A DNA stretch of 64,000 bases from G965222505 sp965222505 (lineage in GTDB: Bacteria > Bacteroidota > Rhodothermia > Rhodothermales > DATKEJ01). The notes beneath the pieces are model-generated. The model worked only from the letters and a program-made list of their open reading frames with translations, was not told the DNA's origin and searched no databases. The DNA lies in NCBI GenBank assembly GCA_965222505.1, contig OZ244956.1, positions 1,178,001-1,242,000 of the forward strand, written 5' to 3'. Numbering within the stretch: the first letter of the stretch is position 1; every line of letters begins with the position of its first letter. Of this stretch, positions 62,422 through 64,000 are shown piece after piece. A program made the translations under genes and the position numbers.

Positions 62422-63795
62422 TTACGCGACGGCTTTGAGGTTGGCTTCGACCTCGGCTTCAATCTCGGCTTCGACCCGGGGGTAATGGGGGCGGCCCACA
62501 CTATGATAATCGAAACCGGCCTCAGCCATGGCTTCGGGTTCATATAGGTTGCGTCCGTCCAGAATGTAGGGCGTGCGGAGGCTCATTCTCACCCGGCCCC
62601 AATCTGGCCGGCGGAAGATGTTCCACTCCGTACACACGACCAGTGCATCGGCGTCATCCAGCACATCATATACGTCATGGACATACGTGATGGCATCCCC
62701 GAAAACGGTACGGGTGGTTTCGATGGCTTCCGGGTCAAAGGCCACCACCTCGGCACCAGCGGTAAGCAGGGCACGCGCCACCGAATGCGCCGGAGATTCC
62801 CGCACGTCATCCGTATTGGCTTTGAAGGCCAGACCCCACAAGGCGATACGCTTGCCGGTGAGGTTGCCGTTATGGGCGGCTATTAGCCGGTCTGTGAGGT
62901 AGGCGTACTGTCGCGCATTTACGTCGAGTACGGCATCCAGAATCTTGAACTCGTAGTCGTTCTTCCGTGCGGTACGGTGGAGGGCTTGTACATCTTTCGG
63001 GAAGCAACTGCCCCCGAACCCGAGACCGGGATAGAGAAACTTGTTGCCGATGCGGGTGTCTGTTCCAATGCCGCGCCGAACGTGATCGACATCGGCACCC
63101 ACAAGTGCACACAGGTTGGCGATCTCGTTCATGAAGGTAATCTTGGTTGCCAAAAAGGCATTGGCCGCGTATTTGGTCATCTCAGCGCTTTTTTCGTCCA
63201 TCACCAGAATCGGATTCCCCTGACGAACAAAGGGCTCATACAGACAGGTCATCATTTCAGCAGCACGCGGATTGGAAGTGCCGATGACCACGCGCTCCGG
63301 CTTCAGAAAGTCGTCTACGGCAACGCCTTCGCGTAAAAATTCTGGATTGGAGACGACGTCAAAATGTACGCCTGCCGCTTTGCCTGAGGTTTCAATGGCC
63401 GCCTTGACCTTCATGGCCGTACCAACAGGCACCGTGCTTTTGTCCACCACAACCTTGTAATCATTGATCATGGGGCCGAGTTGGCGGGCCACGCCCAGCA
63501 CGTAGGACAGGTCTGCGGAGCCGTCTTCACCCGGTGGCGTGGGAAGGGCCAGGAAAATGATGTCGCTGGTTTCCACGGCGCTTTGGAGGTCAGTAGTAAA
63601 CCGGATGCGTCCTTCCCGTAAATTACGCTCGTAGTAGGTGTCTAGACCCGGTTCGTAAATCGGAAGTTGCCCGTTTTTTAGGCCTTCAATCTTGGCCTCG
63701 TCGATGTCTACGCAGATAACGTCGTTGCCCATTTCTGCAAAACAGACGCCGGAAACGAGCCCAACGTAACCGGTACCTATTATAGCTAATTTCAT
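62422..63795 (-). CDS. ugd: UDP-glucose 6-dehydrogenase
   Basis: 457 residues from the ATG at 63795, which starts the nucleotide-binding strand MKLAIIGTGYVGL. Oxidises UDP-glucose to UDP-glucuronate for envelope polysaccharides. Catalytic Cys in GFGGSCFPKDV; AANAFLATKITFMNEIANLC, IALWGLAFKANTDDVRESPA. The last 25 residues (EAEIEAEVEANL) are low-complexity and derive from a short DNA repeat. An open extension upstream to 63963 is not protein-like. Confidence 0.95.
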   Translation of the reverse strand: MKLAIIGTGYVGLVSGVCFAEMGNDVICVDIDEAKIEGLKNGQLPIYEPGLDTYYERNLREGRIRFTTDLQSAVETSDIIFLALPTPPGEDGSADLSYVLGVARQLGPMINDYKVVVDKSTVPVGTAMKVKAAIETSGKAAGVHFDVVSNPEFLREGVAVDDFLKPERVVIGTSNPRAAEMMTCLYEPFVRQGNPILVMDEKSAEMTKYAANAFLATKITFMNEIANLCALVGADVDHVRRGIGTDTRIGNKFLYPGLGFGGSCFPKDVQALHRTARKNDYEFKILDAVLDVNARQYAYLTDRLIAAHNGNLTGKRIALWGLAFKANTDDVRESPAHSVARALLTAGAEVVAFDPEAIETTRTVFGDAITYVHDVYDVLDDADALVVCTEWNIFRRPDWGRVRMSLRTPYILDGRNLYEPEAMAEAGFDYHSVGRPHYPRVEAEIEAEVEANLKAVA

Positions 63796-64000
63796 GTTTG
63801 GTATACCTTTAGTGGTGGCGGTGGTTGCTTGTGCACACCTGCTAAAGCAGGATACAGTTCTCTTTCTGTCGATTAAATCGTTACAAAAAGTACGGAGTGC
63901 GGAGTGCGACGTGCGGCTGTGTAAACCACTGGCATAAAACAGGCTTGGCGGAGCATCGGGCATGCTGCGGATGGAAGCATCAGGTTGATTGTTGGCCGTT
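63796..64000. other. non-coding upstream region of ugd with heptamer repeat
   Basis: Holds CCTGCT-AA-AGCAGG (63836-63849) and three tandem heptamers, CGGAGTG, CGGAGTG, CGACGTG (63893-63913), the same repeat type as at 41596 and 46339. No gene seen; the window ends here. Confidence 0.6.

Noticed and set aside
1..64000. CRISPR arrays, rRNA genes, complete transposase genes
   Set aside because: No regularly spaced direct repeats with unique spacers, no rRNA-like sequence, and no transposase were seen on either strand.

Overview
The window looks like part of a chromosome from the Bacteroidota/Rhodothermota lineage, most likely a Rhodothermales-type bacterium. This is an inference. Evidence: at least eight secreted proteins end in type IX secretion (T9SS) sorting-like tails, mostly with a YPNPF-type motif; most starts lack a Shine-Dalgarno sequence; and the housekeeping genes are fairly G+C-rich (37 of 60 bases in a hand-counted sample at 36901). 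No rRNA is present to confirm placement.

Positions 1 to about 7262 are the right-hand part of an integrated conjugative or mobilizable element. It carries a VirD4/TraG coupling protein cut by the window edge, three mini membrane proteins, a membrane protein with a von Willebrand A-like domain, an SprT-like metalloprotein, an unrecognised protein built from two copies of one module, a relaxase, a MobC-like partner and a double-HTH regulator. Three non-coding stretches in it are rich in inverted repeats. The element ends inside comM: only the 3' part of comM follows (7261-7752), and a short symmetric site at the junction (7254-7270) is a candidate attachment core.

From 7797 to 16060 lie three leftward genes for T9SS-type secreted proteins and a truncated serine recombinase. 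Base composition falls sharply between about 12100 and 15200, and the break lies inside a single gene (9848-13768), whose protease half is A+T-rich and whose C-terminal half is not.

From 15996 to 34198 are a lipoprotein, a DsbA-like thioredoxin, a RidA protein, more secreted proteins, a serine hydrolase and HAD phosphatase pair, an ECF sigma factor, two acetyltransferase/lipoprotein-type genes, a MoeB-rhodanese fusion, and two paralogous PQQ-type sugar dehydrogenases. Four secreted proteins share one roughly 230-residue module ending in two dockerin-like repeats; two secreted proteins have stretches that resemble cohesins. Together they suggest a possible surface assembly.

From 34215 to 37996 a biosynthetic cluster runs hisB, proC, hisH, hisA, hisF. 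The rest (38051-63795) is mostly housekeeping (radA, mtnA, rsmE, mutY, gltA, tRNA-Gly, asd, folD, ugd) mixed with envelope and secreted genes (Omp85 protein, subtilase, CotH protein, MscS channel, BNR-repeat protein). The intergenic regions hold several families of short dispersed repeats, notably 7-base tandem repeats arranged as inverted arms, a 72-base hairpin repeat (two copies), and repeats of 24, 28 and 42 bases.
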